Assembly: GCA_002402085.1 (NCBI GenBank)
Contig: NVVB01000009.1
Span: 24,498-29,949 of the forward strand
Source: Gammaproteobacteria bacterium
GTDB lineage: Bacteria; Pseudomonadota; Gammaproteobacteria; Pseudomonadales; UBA3067
Direction of reading: 5' to 3'
DNA length: 5,452 nucleotides
Shown here: in pieces, positions 1 through 5,452 of the stretch
Numbering within the stretch: the stretch's first letter is position 1
Layout of the letters: the number at the start of each line of letters is the position of its first letter
The notes under the pieces: generated by a model
Told to the model about the DNA's origin: nothing
The model's input: only the letters and a program-made list of their open reading frames with translations
Database searches by the model: none
Position numbers and translations under genes: made by a program

Positions 1-873
1 CCAGACCGCGCGTTTTCGGCTGGTGAGCATAATCGGTGCGAAGATATCGGCGTCTTCGTCCAGTCCAGCCATGCTCATTAATGAATGGTCTGCGTCTTCT
101 CGAATAACGTCCACGACGTCATCGATGGTGATCCGACCTAATAATTTATTATCTTGATCGACCACCGGTGCCGAGACTAAATCTTGGGTTTCGAACAGAA
201 TCGCCACGTCCCGATCTTTCATTGTGGCGGGAATCGCTTCGGTATCGGTGCTCATTGCTTCACGAACTGTCATACCCGGATCTGAGGTCAGCAGCTTGTT
301 GATGGGCAGTAGCCCAACAAATTCTTCTTGCCGGCTGGTGATCAGTAGATTGTCCATCATTGGCGGTAACTCTTTGTGACGGCGCAAATATCGAAGTACC
401 ACGTCGAGAGTAATGTTAGGCCGCACCGTGATGGTGTCTGTATTCATCAAGCCGCCAGCGGAGTCCTCGGGATAATCCAAAATACTTTGCAGGCGTTGGC
501 GGCGTTGGTCGTCGAGGGATTGAATGACTTGCTGAGTGATGGTCTGGGGCAGCTGCTGAAGAATGTCCGCCAGGTCATCGGTGTCCATTTCTTCGATGGC
601 TGAGACCAGCTCATCGGTTTGCATGTTTTTAAGGAAGTAGGTGCGAATGTCTTCGCTTAGGTATTGGAGTACGTCACCTTCGTGCTCTTGGTCAATCAAT
701 TTCCAAATCAGGTTTCTTTCCCGAAGAGGTGCGGATTCGATTAAGTGAGCCACTTCCGCGGCAGGCATGCCATTGAGCATCTGCCTTATTTGTAGAAAGG
801 TCCCGCTGCTGAGCGCCTTGTTAAGTTGATAAAGGCGGGTTTGCGATTGAGTTTTTCTAGTGGCTTGCGGCAT
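1..873 (-). CDS. mgtE: Magnesium transporter MgtE, N-terminal part (3' end outside window)
   Basis: The frame is open from the ATG at 873 to the left edge, giving 291 residues. MgtE is a homodimeric inner-membrane Mg2+ channel whose cytoplasmic N and CBS domains sense internal Mg2+ and close the pore. Residues about 10-130 form the helical N domain, with an acidic EEMDTDDLADILQQLP stretch near 94-109. The family signature YPEDSAGGLM (134-143) opens the tandem CBS pair. CBS1 is about 140-200 and CBS2 about 203-260, ending in GRITIDDVVDVI. The acidic tail MAGLDEDADIF (268-278) leads to the plug helix, where the window ends, so the five-helix membrane domain is not visible. The start is fixed by a GGAG four bases upstream inside a run of G. 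It follows ptsO in the same direction after 237 bp, so it may be the last gene of the operon or have its own promoter. Identity is firm; completeness is unknown. Confidence 0.95.
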   Translation of the reverse strand, partial: MPQATRKTQSQTRLYQLNKALSSGTFLQIRQMLNGMPAAEVAHLIESAPLRERNLIWKLIDQEHEGDVLQYLSEDIRTYFLKNMQTDELVSAIEEMDTDDLADILQQLPQTITQQVIQSLDDQRRQRLQSILDYPEDSAGGLMNTDTITVRPNITLDVVLRYLRRHKELPPMMDNLLITSRQEEFVGLLPINKLLTSDPGMTVREAMSTDTEAIPATMKDRDVAILFETQDLVSAPVVDQDNKLLGRITIDDVVDVIREDADHSLMSMAGLDEDADIFAPIMLTSRKRAVW

Positions 874-877
874 ATTG

Positions 878-887
878 CTCCCCCCCC
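878..887 (-). promoter_or_regulatory. mgtE ribosome binding site within an eight-G run
   Basis: On the coding strand eight consecutive G are followed by AGCAAT and then the ATG at 873. GGAG at the end of the run is the likely Shine-Dalgarno core, four bases from the start codon, which is on the short side. The element supports ATG 873 as the start. Mononucleotide runs of this length can slip in replication, so the leader length may vary between cells. That last point is inference. Confidence 0.6.
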
Positions 888-975
888 TTAGCGGTTAGGC
901 GGGCTGTGTTAAGTTATTCAAAATGGACCATTAGCACGAATGAGGCATTTAAATTTTAGGGCTGGAACAGTGGGC

Positions 976-1028
976 GGGTTACAGGGTTACAGGGTTACAG
1001 GGTTACAGGGTTACAGGGTTACAGGGTT
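976..1028. repeat. Tandem octamer repeat (GGGTTACA), about 6.6 copies
   Basis: Six exact head-to-tail copies of GGGTTACA start at 976, 984, 992, 1000, 1008 and 1016, followed by a partial GGGTT at 1024-1028. There is no mismatch between copies, which suggests recent expansion by slippage. The plus strand, which is the template for the flanking genes, carries seven GGG triplets with constant TTACA spacers plus an eighth GGG just upstream at 972-974. This meets the usual G3-N1-7 pattern for a G-quadruplex. The array is intergenic, so copy-number change would not shift a reading frame. Its origin and function are unknown. Confidence 0.97.
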
Positions 1029-1110
1029 TGAGCGGTATTTCTGGCTGTTTATTGGGCTGGTTTCTGTGACCGGATGCTGATGTTATTGTCGCTTTAGTCG
1101 TATGTAAGGC

Positions 1111-1380
1111 TTATTGGTCTTCTTCAAAGCGGTCATTGATTAAGTTTAATACCGCCTCCATGGCTTCGTTTTCATCGCTTCCGTCGGTGACAATATGCAG
1201 CTCAGTACCCTGGCCTGCAGCTAACATCAGCAATGCCATAATACTTTTTGCGTCGGATTGTTTAGCATTGATCTCCAGGTTAACGGCGCAGTCGTAGGCG
1301 GTGGCTGTAGCGACTAATTTTGCAGCAGCACGGGCATGTAGGCCTAACTTGTTAATAATGCTAGTGGCTTCCCGGCGCAT
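1111..1380 (-). CDS. ptsO: NPr, HPr-like phosphocarrier of the nitrogen PTS
   Basis: This 89-residue protein carries the phosphoryl group from PtsP (EINtr) to IIANtr in the cytoplasm. The active-site motif GLHARAAAK spans 13-21, with the phospho-accepting His at 15 and the supporting Arg at 17. The second conserved block, DAKSIMALLMLAAGQGTEL at about 43-61, contains Ser46, the position corresponding to the regulatory serine of Gram-positive HPr. Length is normal for the family. The position beside rapZ and near ptsN marks it as the Ntr paralogue (also called npr) rather than a sugar-PTS HPr. AGGA six bases upstream of the ATG at 1380 supports the start. A 212-bp gap separates it from rapZ upstream, wider than the tight spacing I expect here, so it could have its own promoter, though none is clear by eye. 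Confidence 0.95.
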   Translation of the reverse strand: MRREATSIINKLGLHARAAAKLVATATAYDCAVNLEINAKQSDAKSIMALLMLAAGQGTELHIVTDGSDENEAMEAVLNLINDRFEEDQ

Positions 1381-1582
1381 GGAAATTCCTGTGTATTATT
1401 CGAAATAAGCCTTGTTCTAGCCTTTATTGATAGAAGACGAGGCTGGGATTATGTTGGTTGCTGGCTCGCACATTAGTCCGCTCAAGCTATTGATAAGTTA
1501 CCGGTTAATGACCTTGCACGCTACCTAATAATGCGCAAATTTTCAATTTCGGCTTGGCGTTGGTTAATCGCTTGGTTGGGCT

Positions 1583-1604
1583 GAATTAATGATTAAGTTA
1601 ATTC
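1583..1604. repeat. AT-rich inverted repeat over the rapZ stop codon
   Basis: GAATTAA at 1583-1589 and TTAATTC at 1598-1604 are perfect 7-base arms around an 8-base loop. The rapZ stop codon (1593-1595) lies in the loop. The stem has only one G-C pair and no T tract follows in the direction of transcription, so it is a poor intrinsic terminator. It could be a weak RNA hairpin at the 3' end of the rapZ message or simply chance in AT-rich DNA. Confidence 0.5.
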
Positions 1605-2447
1605 GCGGTGGCGGACTTGGACGTTTGGGTATTCGGAAAGAAAGTTCTCACCCAGTTTTTCTGAAATGTACACGGAGCGGTGATGTCCGCCGGTGCAACC
1701 AATGGCGATGGTCATGTAGGTGCGGTTGTTGGCGTGGAAGTGGTTCAGCCAATTATGTAAAAAAGTAGCGATGTCGATTTCCATGGCTTTGACGCTGCCA
1801 TGTTTTTCAAGGAATTTCGCTATCTCAGGGTCTTTGCCTGTGAATGCCCGTAATTCAGGTTCCCAATAGGGATTAGGTAAACAGCGTACATCAAATACGA
1901 AGTCTGCATCGGAGGGCACCCCATGCTTGAATCCAAAGGATTGGAATTGCAGTGCAATGGTGGTGCCGTGAGGCTCACCAATCCTAGATTTTATAATATG
2001 ACGTAATTCGTGGATGGTAATGTGGCTGGTGTCGATTTTTAAATCGGACAGCACGGCGATGGCGGAGAGAATGTATTTTTCTTCGCCGATTGCTTCGGCT
2101 AGCGACGTCTCATTGCTTGTTAAGGGGTGCTTACGTCGTGTTGAGCTAAAACGTTGCAGTAAGGTGTTGTCATCGCAATCTAAATAGACAATTTCGTAGT
2201 GGACGTTGTTCTGTTTTAACTTTTCGATGATGGAGGGGAATTGCTCCAACTGGCTAGGAACGTTACGTGCGTCTATGCCTACCGCGATCTTTTGTAAGTG
2301 GCTGCCGCTGTTGTGCAGCTGTTGCGCAAGTTCGGGTAAAAGTCCTGCCGGCAAGTTGTCTACACAGTAGTACCCTATGTCTTCTAATGCTTGCAGGGCG
2401 GTGGTCTTGCCTGAGCCTGATCGACCACTAACGATGATAAACGTCAT
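1593..2447 (-). CDS. rapZ: RapZ, nucleotide-binding regulator / RNase adapter
   Basis: This 284-residue protein is full length for the family (former names YvcJ, YhbJ). In E. coli RapZ binds the small RNA GlmZ, hands it to RNase E and senses glucosamine-6-phosphate, so setting GlmS levels for cell-wall precursor supply. That RNA circuit is established for enterics and only inferred here. The N-terminal domain has a Walker A loop GRSGSGKT (8-15), the family block GYYCVDNLPAGLLPEL (25-40) and a Walker B-like VYLDCDD (87-93) followed by RFSSTRRKHPL (99-109). The C-terminal domain, which binds RNA and amino sugar in E. coli, has SFGFKHG (170-176), FDVRCLPNPYW (185-195) and CTGGHHRSVY (251-260). 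The ATG at 2447 fits the usual N-terminus, but no Shine-Dalgarno is visible. A six-codon frame (ATG at 2464) ends at a TGA overlapping the start. Gaps of 191 bp upstream and 212 bp downstream isolate it from its usual close partners. Confidence 0.96.
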   Translation of the reverse strand: MTFIIVSGRSGSGKTTALQALEDIGYYCVDNLPAGLLPELAQQLHNSGSHLQKIAVGIDARNVPSQLEQFPSIIEKLKQNNVHYEIVYLDCDDNTLLQRFSSTRRKHPLTSNETSLAEAIGEEKYILSAIAVLSDLKIDTSHITIHELRHIIKSRIGEPHGTTIALQFQSFGFKHGVPSDADFVFDVRCLPNPYWEPELRAFTGKDPEIAKFLEKHGSVKAMEIDIATFLHNWLNHFHANNRTYMTIAIGCTGGHHRSVYISEKLGENFLSEYPNVQVRHRELT

Positions 2448-2558
2448 AATGACGGGTTGATCATGTGGTTGGGGTGGCCGGTGGGCTTTTCTATCCGTGC
2501 CAGGCGGAGAGGGAAGTTTTTTGTCAATTCGCTATCCATGTAAGGTTATTGAATGAGT

Positions 2559-2587
2559 ATTGTAGAATGCTTGGCGCCAAATGTGTG
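2559..2587 (-). promoter_or_regulatory. Weak candidate promoter for rapZ with a palindrome in its spacer
   Basis: On the coding strand TACAAT (2564-2559) matches five of six bases of the sigma-70 -10 box. Seventeen bases upstream lies CACACA (2587-2582), only three of six matches to a -35 box. The perfect 10-bp palindrome TTGGCGCCAA (2571-2580) sits inside the spacer, where a bound protein could block or remodel polymerase binding. The gap length makes an internal promoter plausible, but the -35 is poor and the call rests on inspection alone. Confidence 0.25.
2571..2580. repeat. Perfect 10-bp palindrome TTGGCGCCAA in the ptsN-rapZ gap
   Basis: The ten bases read identically on both strands and the symmetry does not extend further. 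It is the most GC-rich symmetric element in this otherwise featureless 191-bp gap. It could be a half-site pair for a dimeric regulator or chance; no regulator can be named from the sequence. Confidence 0.5.
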
Positions 2588-2639
2588 CGATTGAATAGGC
2601 GCTTAATACTGCTTAGGACAGGTGAATTAGGTTGTTTCG

Positions 2640-3128
2640 TTAGCCCGAAGCGCTGGCGTTATCTTGGGCATTTTCAATAAAGTCGTCTATGAATGCTTGG
2701 TAAAGCTGTTCCGGATTCTTAGAGGCTCTCAGACGTTGTCGGAATGGCTCATCATTGAATAAGGTCGCTAATTCGCCCAGCAAGTCTAAATGCTTTTGCG
2801 TCGCTTCTTTAGGAACGATTAACACAAAAATCAGGTCGACCAAGTTACCATCAATGGCATCGAAGTCTACGGGGTTTTGCAGGTAGATTAGACTGCCTAA
2901 CGTCTGACCGCAATGACTGATTCGGCAATGCGGAATGGCTATTCCATAGCCAATACCGGTGCTGCCTAGTTTTTCCCGCGATAATAAATTATCGAAGAGC
3001 TCGATGGGATCAAGGCTGGGGACTTCCTTGCTGATGTAATGCGCAATGTGTTCTAAGGTGCGCTTTTTGCTTTTACCTCGCACACCCCAAAAGGTACGCG
3101 AGGGATCTAGTATGTTCTTTACATGCAT
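2640..3128 (-). CDS. ptsN: IIANtr, nitrogen regulatory phosphotransferase protein PtsN
   Basis: From the ATG at 3128 this is 162 residues, matching the family length of about 150-165. IIANtr is the output protein of the nitrogen PTS: its phosphorylation state, set through NPr, regulates targets such as potassium uptake and sensor kinases in other proteobacteria. Signature blocks are SKKRTLEHIA (20-29), REKLGSTGIGYGIAIPHCR (51-69) with the phospho-accepting His at 67, then DAIDGNLVDLIFVLIVPKEATQKHL, and the C-terminal RLRASKNPEQLYQAF. A TTG two codons further upstream (3134) would give 164 residues; I prefer the ATG because the next residues, MHVKNILDPSR, align with the usual start of the family. 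Neither start has a strong Shine-Dalgarno. It follows hpf by 32 bp, consistent with co-transcription. The C-terminal tail (IENAQDNASASG) is variable and of no known role. Confidence 0.95.
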   Translation of the reverse strand: MHVKNILDPSRTFWGVRGKSKKRTLEHIAHYISKEVPSLDPIELFDNLLSREKLGSTGIGYGIAIPHCRISHCGQTLGSLIYLQNPVDFDAIDGNLVDLIFVLIVPKEATQKHLDLLGELATLFNDEPFRQRLRASKNPEQLYQAFIDDFIENAQDNASASG

Positions 3129-3160
3129 TGTCAATTACTTAACTTGTTGGTGTCGCGGTT

Positions 3161-3469
3161 TTATCGACTGCCGTTGCCGTGTAAGCGGCCGATACGTTTC
3201 TCTTTCTGCTTGATTATTTGACGATCAAGCTTGTCTGTCAATTGATCGATCGCTGCGTACATGTCTTCACAGTCGGCGGTGGCGAAGACTTCTCCGCCAT
3301 CAAATCGCACTGTGGCTTCCGCGTGATGTACGAGCTTATCGATACTTAATATGGTGTTGACGCTACTGATTTTGTTTGAGTGTCGCTCAAGTTTGGTGAA
3401 TTTATCCGCGACGTACTCATTAATTGCGCTGGTGATTTCTAAGTGTCTTCCGCTAACTTGTAATTGCAT
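3161..3469 (-). CDS. hpf: Short-form ribosome hibernation promoting factor HPF
   Basis: This 102-residue cytoplasmic protein is slightly longer than E. coli HPF (95) and lacks the C-terminal extension of long HPF, so it is the short, gammaproteobacterial type that cooperates with RMF to form 100S ribosome dimers. The sequence opens with MQLQVSGRHLEITSAINEYV, the first strand and helix of the beta-alpha-beta-beta-beta-alpha fold. HHAEATVRFDGGEVFATADCEDMYAAID (48-75) gives the remaining strands and the start of the last helix, which ends in the basic KLDRQIIKQKEKRIGRLHG. Basic residues on the helices contact 16S rRNA in known structures. AAGGA nine bases before the ATG at 3469 is the clearest ribosome binding site of the central genes. 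It lies 89 bp after rpoN and has a candidate promoter of its own in that gap, which would let it respond to growth phase independently. Confidence 0.94.
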   Translation of the reverse strand: MQLQVSGRHLEITSAINEYVADKFTKLERHSNKISSVNTILSIDKLVHHAEATVRFDGGEVFATADCEDMYAAIDQLTDKLDRQIIKQKEKRIGRLHGNGSR

Positions 3470-3501
3470 AGTTTATATTCCTTATTCCTATGTGGGTCAA
3501 A

Positions 3502-3529
3502 ATTATTTGGGCCAATCTCGCCGGCTCAA
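3502..3529 (-). promoter_or_regulatory. Candidate sigma-70 promoter for hpf-ptsN
   Basis: On the coding strand TTGAGC (3529-3524, four of six matches) is followed after 16 bases by AATAAT (3507-3502, five of six). The expected start near 3495 would leave a leader of about 25 bases ending in the good AAGGA site of hpf. Position and spacing are sensible, but strength is moderate and no experimental support is visible. Confidence 0.35.
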
Positions 3530-3558
3530 AATAAGGTAAGTAAGGGTTATCGAGATTT

Positions 3559-5133
3559 CTACACCAATCGTTTACGTTCGTTTGATGGTGGAATTGAAAG
3601 TGCTTCTCGATATTTTGCTATGGTTCTACGGGCTACCTTAATGTGCTGCTCCTTCAGTAGGTTGGCAATCTTACTATCACTGAGAGGTTTTTTAGGGTTT
3701 TCAGCTGCGACTAACTTTTTCACTAACGCTCTGATGGCGGTTGAGGAGCACTCACCTCCGCTGTCAGTACTGACGTGACTGGAGAAAAAATACTTAAGTT
3801 CAAAGACTCCTTTAGGAGTATGCATGTATTTTTGGGTGGTCACACGAGAAATCGTTGATTCGTGCATTTCGACTTTTTCGGCGATCTCATGCAGCACCAA
3901 GGGCTTCATGGCTTCTTCGCCGTATTCAAAAAAACCGCGCTGATGTTCGACAATGCGAGTGGCGACTTTTAAGAGCGTTTCATTACGGCTGACCAGACTC
4001 TTGATAAACCATTTAGCTTCTTGAAGGTTGTTTTTGAGGTAGGTGTTGTCGGCACTATTGTCAGCGCGCTTGACCATTGATGCGTAGTCATTATTGATAC
4101 GTAACCTTGGAGAGGCGTCGGAATTCAGTTCAACAGTCCAGCGGTTATTGACTTTTTTGACGATTACGTCAGGAACAATGTACTCCGCTTCAAGGGGGGT
4201 AATTGATGCCCCGGGGTGTGGCGTAAGTGTTTGAATTAGCTCAAGGGCTGCTTTTAATTCGGGCTCTTTTAGTTTGGTTCGCCGCATTATTTGATTGTAG
4301 TCGCGACTGCCTAGGAGTGCTAAATGATCGCTAATGATTATTTTGGCTTCATTTAGCCAGGCGGTGTCGTCGGGTAATTGGTTGAGTTGTATCAGTAAAC
4401 AAGATTGTAGATCGACGCCGCCAATGCCAGGTGGGTCGAATTGTTGAATGCGGTGCAGGACTGCTTCGACCTCATCAAGGTCGACTTCGATTGTTTGATC
4501 CGGGTCTTGTTCATTGGTAACGCTGTCACGGATATCTTCCATGCTAACGGTTAAATAGCCATTGTCATCAATGGCTTCAATAATGGCGTAACCTATGGCC
4601 CGATCTAGGTCGCTGAAAGGCGTTAGGTTAAATTGCCAAATCAAATGGTCGTATAAGGTTTCGGTGGCTGCATTACGTCCTTCGAAGCCTTGGTCGTCTT
4701 CAGCGGGAGCATTTGAGGCACTGGACTGCGAGGGCTGATAGGTGTCTTCCCACGAGCTGTCGACGGGTAACTCATCAGGCATTGATTGAGTTTCGTTGAT
4801 ATCTATAGGGGACTGGTCGGGTGTAGTGCCGTCTTCAGCGTTTGATTCGTTATTGGATTGAGGCTGCTCGTTAGGCGGGCTTGCGGTAGGTTCATTGTTG
4901 GCGTTGATCTCTTTGATGCTGTCAGCGCTTGCTTCTGAGCCGTCGTTGCTGTCGGTTTTTGCGTCGTTGTTGTGGTCTTGCTCATCGACTTCCAGCATTG
5001 GGTTGGAATCGAGCGCTTGCTGGATTTCTTGTTGTAGATCTAAAGTTGAAAGCTGCAGTAAGCGAATGGCTTGTTGAAGCTGGGGAGTCATGGTCAGGTG
5101 CTGACCAATTTTAAGCTGTAAGCTGGGTTTCAT
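3559..5133 (-). CDS. rpoN: RNA polymerase sigma-54 factor RpoN
   Basis: This 524-residue protein directs RNA polymerase to -24/-12 promoters and needs AAA+ activators to open DNA. Region I (1-50) is the glutamine- and leucine-rich activator-contact domain, beginning [23 protein letters not shown]. Region II (about 51-155) is acidic and rich in N, S, D, E and P; it is longer than usual, which explains a total well above the 477 residues of E. coli RpoN. The core-binding domain follows (about 158-345, including [14 protein letters not shown] and [19 protein letters not shown]). The helix-turn-helix that reads the -12 element is near 413-436 ([19 protein letters not shown]). The RpoN box [10 protein letters not shown] (501-510) reads the -24 element and differs from the common ARRTVAKYRE only by V to I. 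The ATG at 5133 matches the usual N-terminus; its ribosome binding site (AAAGAA) is weak. It lies 103 bp after lptB. Confidence 0.98.
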   Translation of the reverse strand: MKPSLQLKIGQHLTMTPQLQQAIRLLQLSTLDLQQEIQQALDSNPMLEVDEQDHNNDAKTDSNDGSEASADSIKEINANNEPTASPPNEQPQSNNESNAEDGTTPDQSPIDINETQSMPDELPVDSSWEDTYQPSQSSASNAPAEDDQGFEGRNAATETLYDHLIWQFNLTPFSDLDRAIGYAIIEAIDDNGYLTVSMEDIRDSVTNEQDPDQTIEVDLDEVEAVLHRIQQFDPPGIGGVDLQSCLLIQLNQLPDDTAWLNEAKIIISDHLALLGSRDYNQIMRRTKLKEPELKAALELIQTLTPHPGASITPLEAEYIVPDVIVKKVNNRWTVELNSDASPRLRINNDYASMVKRADNSADNTYLKNNLQEAKWFIKSLVSRNETLLKVATRIVEHQRGFFEYGEEAMKPLVLHEIAEKVEMHESTISRVTTQKYMHTPKGVFELKYFFSSHVSTDSGGECSSTAIRALVKKLVAAENPKKPLSDSKIANLLKEQHIKVARRTIAKYREALSIPPSNERKRLV

Positions 5134-5225
5134 ATTCTTTAGTTAATGCTTTCTTGATGAACCAACGATTCCGTACCTCGACCATTCTGGGGTGTCTATT
5201 TAAGCAATTAACATGCCCAACGTTC

Positions 5226-5231
5226 ATTATA
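5226..5231 (-). promoter_or_regulatory. Candidate -10 box of an rpoN promoter
   Basis: A perfect TATAAT (5231-5226 on the coding strand) lies just after the lptB stop codon and about 93 bases before the rpoN start. No good -35 hexamer is present at 16-18 bases upstream, where the sequence is the end of lptB, so an activator or another contact would be needed. A promoter in the lptB-rpoN gap would make rpoN partly independent of the lpt genes. Confidence 0.35.
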
Positions 5232-5236
5232 GGCGG

Positions 5237-5452
5237 TTAAAGTTGAAATTGATGCCCCAGATAGACATCCTTTACTTGTGGATTTGCTAATATTTTTTCG
5301 GCGTTTCCTTCTTCAATGATGACGCCTGCATTCACGATGTATGCTTTCTCGCAGATATCCAAGGTCTCCCTAACGTCATGATCCGTAATCAGTACACCGA
5401 TGCCTCGGTCTTTGAGCTGAGTAATGACTTGTTTAATGTCATTGACGGATAT
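5237..5452 (-). CDS. lptB: LptB, LPS export ABC transporter ATPase, C-terminal part (5' end outside window)
   Basis: The last 71 residues of the protein are present, in frame from the right edge to TAA at 5237. LptB is the cytoplasmic ATPase of the LptB2FG complex that extracts lipopolysaccharide from the inner membrane and pushes it along the LptC-LptA bridge. The visible part begins in the helical segment after Walker B ([13 protein letters not shown]). It contains the H-loop [11 protein letters not shown], whose His contacts ATP, then [23 protein letters not shown]. The family tail [12 protein letters not shown] ends the protein and is close to the VYLGEDFRL end of E. coli LptB. Walker A, signature motif and Walker B lie beyond the window. 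In related genomes lptC and lptA sit directly upstream, which could not be checked here. Confidence 0.94.
   Translation of the reverse strand: MSVNDIKQVITQLKDRGIGVLITDHDVRETLDICEKAYIVNAGVIIEEGNAEKILANPQVKDVYLGHQFQL

Larger units (their letters stand above)
874..1110. other. Intergenic region between ptsO and mgtE, no gene found
   Basis: These 237 bp contain no convincing coding frame on either strand. From the ptsO end toward mgtE they hold a C-rich, G-poor stretch (as transcribed on the minus strand), the octamer repeat array at 976-1028, an interrupted palindrome AATGGACCATT at 922-932, and the G-run ribosome binding site of mgtE. I see no GC-rich hairpin followed by a T tract, so no intrinsic terminator for ptsO is apparent. 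No good -35/-10 pair for mgtE could be found by eye, and I do not recognise a known magnesium riboswitch here. Confidence 0.6.

Noticed and set aside
376..603. A 75-codon plus-strand frame opposite mgtE
   Set aside because: It is wholly antisense to the conserved N and CBS domains of mgtE and has no sign of translation.
976..1028. The octamer array as a CRISPR array or attachment site
   Set aside because: Units are directly joined with no spacers, are too short for CRISPR repeats, and no integrase or cas gene is near.
2485..2502. A sigma-54 promoter before rapZ (TGGCACG on the minus strand)
   Set aside because: The -24 half is perfect, but the GC of the -12 half is three bases out of register and TTGC is absent. 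Spacing is strict for this class.
2522..2527. A perfect TTGACA -35 box on the minus strand before rapZ
   Set aside because: No -10-like hexamer occurs 16-18 bases downstream; the sequence there is GC-rich.
2465..2680. A 71-codon open frame on the plus strand across the ptsN-rapZ gap
   Set aside because: It begins with GTG, has no ribosome site, runs into the 3' end of ptsN and shows no recognisable domain.
3464..3778. A 104-codon plus-strand frame over the hpf-rpoN gap and the end of rpoN
   Set aside because: Most of it is antisense to the RpoN C-terminus, and the peptide resembles no known family.
3928..3934. A seven-T run (coding strand) in rpoN as a frameshift site
   Set aside because: The conserved protein reads straight through it (RGFFEYGEE), and no alternative product is suggested.
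4803..5114. Several 60-codon frames on both strands within the first part of rpoN
   Set aside because: They are alternate-frame readings of the low-complexity region II and give repetitive T, S or C-rich peptides.

Overview
The window is a stretch of the conserved gammaproteobacterial rpoN (ntr) operon. Every recognisable gene lies on the minus strand. Read in the direction of transcription (right to left) the order is lptB (3' part only), rpoN, hpf, ptsN, rapZ, ptsO, mgtE (5' part only). This order, the RapZ, NPr and IIANtr sequences and the short form of HPF point to a gammaproteobacterium. The proteins look closer to the Pseudomonas/Cellvibrio/marine side of the class than to enterics. Genus cannot be settled from this window.

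Layout. Positions 5237-5452 hold the C-terminal 71 residues of LptB, the ATPase of the lipopolysaccharide exporter. A 103-bp gap with a perfect -10 hexamer precedes rpoN (3559-5133), sigma-54 with an enlarged acidic region II. An 89-bp gap with a candidate sigma-70 promoter leads to hpf (3161-3469, ribosome hibernation), and 32 bp further is ptsN (2640-3128, IIANtr). After a 191-bp gap comes rapZ (1593-2447), then a 212-bp gap and ptsO (1111-1380, NPr). A 237-bp gap carrying six and a half copies of an 8-bp tandem repeat separates ptsO from mgtE (1-873), whose cytoplasmic N and CBS domains are present and whose membrane domain runs off the left edge.

How the genes fit together. NPr and IIANtr are two members of the nitrogen-related phosphotransferase chain (PtsP-NPr-IIANtr), which does not move sugar but signals nitrogen, potassium and envelope status. 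RapZ is a nucleotide- and amino-sugar-responsive regulator that in E. coli controls GlmS synthesis. RpoN drives sigma-54 promoters. HPF parks 70S ribosomes as 100S dimers in slow growth. LptB exports LPS. MgtE adds magnesium entry. The set links envelope building, nitrogen signalling and ion balance.

The genes themselves are ordinary and intact. I see no new enzyme system. What stands out lies between the genes: a G-quadruplex-capable octamer repeat, which in RNA is a C-rich, G-poor and therefore Rho-loading-like tract; an eight-G run in the mgtE ribosome binding site; and unexpectedly wide gaps on both sides of rapZ, one with a perfect 10-bp palindrome inside a weak promoter-like element.
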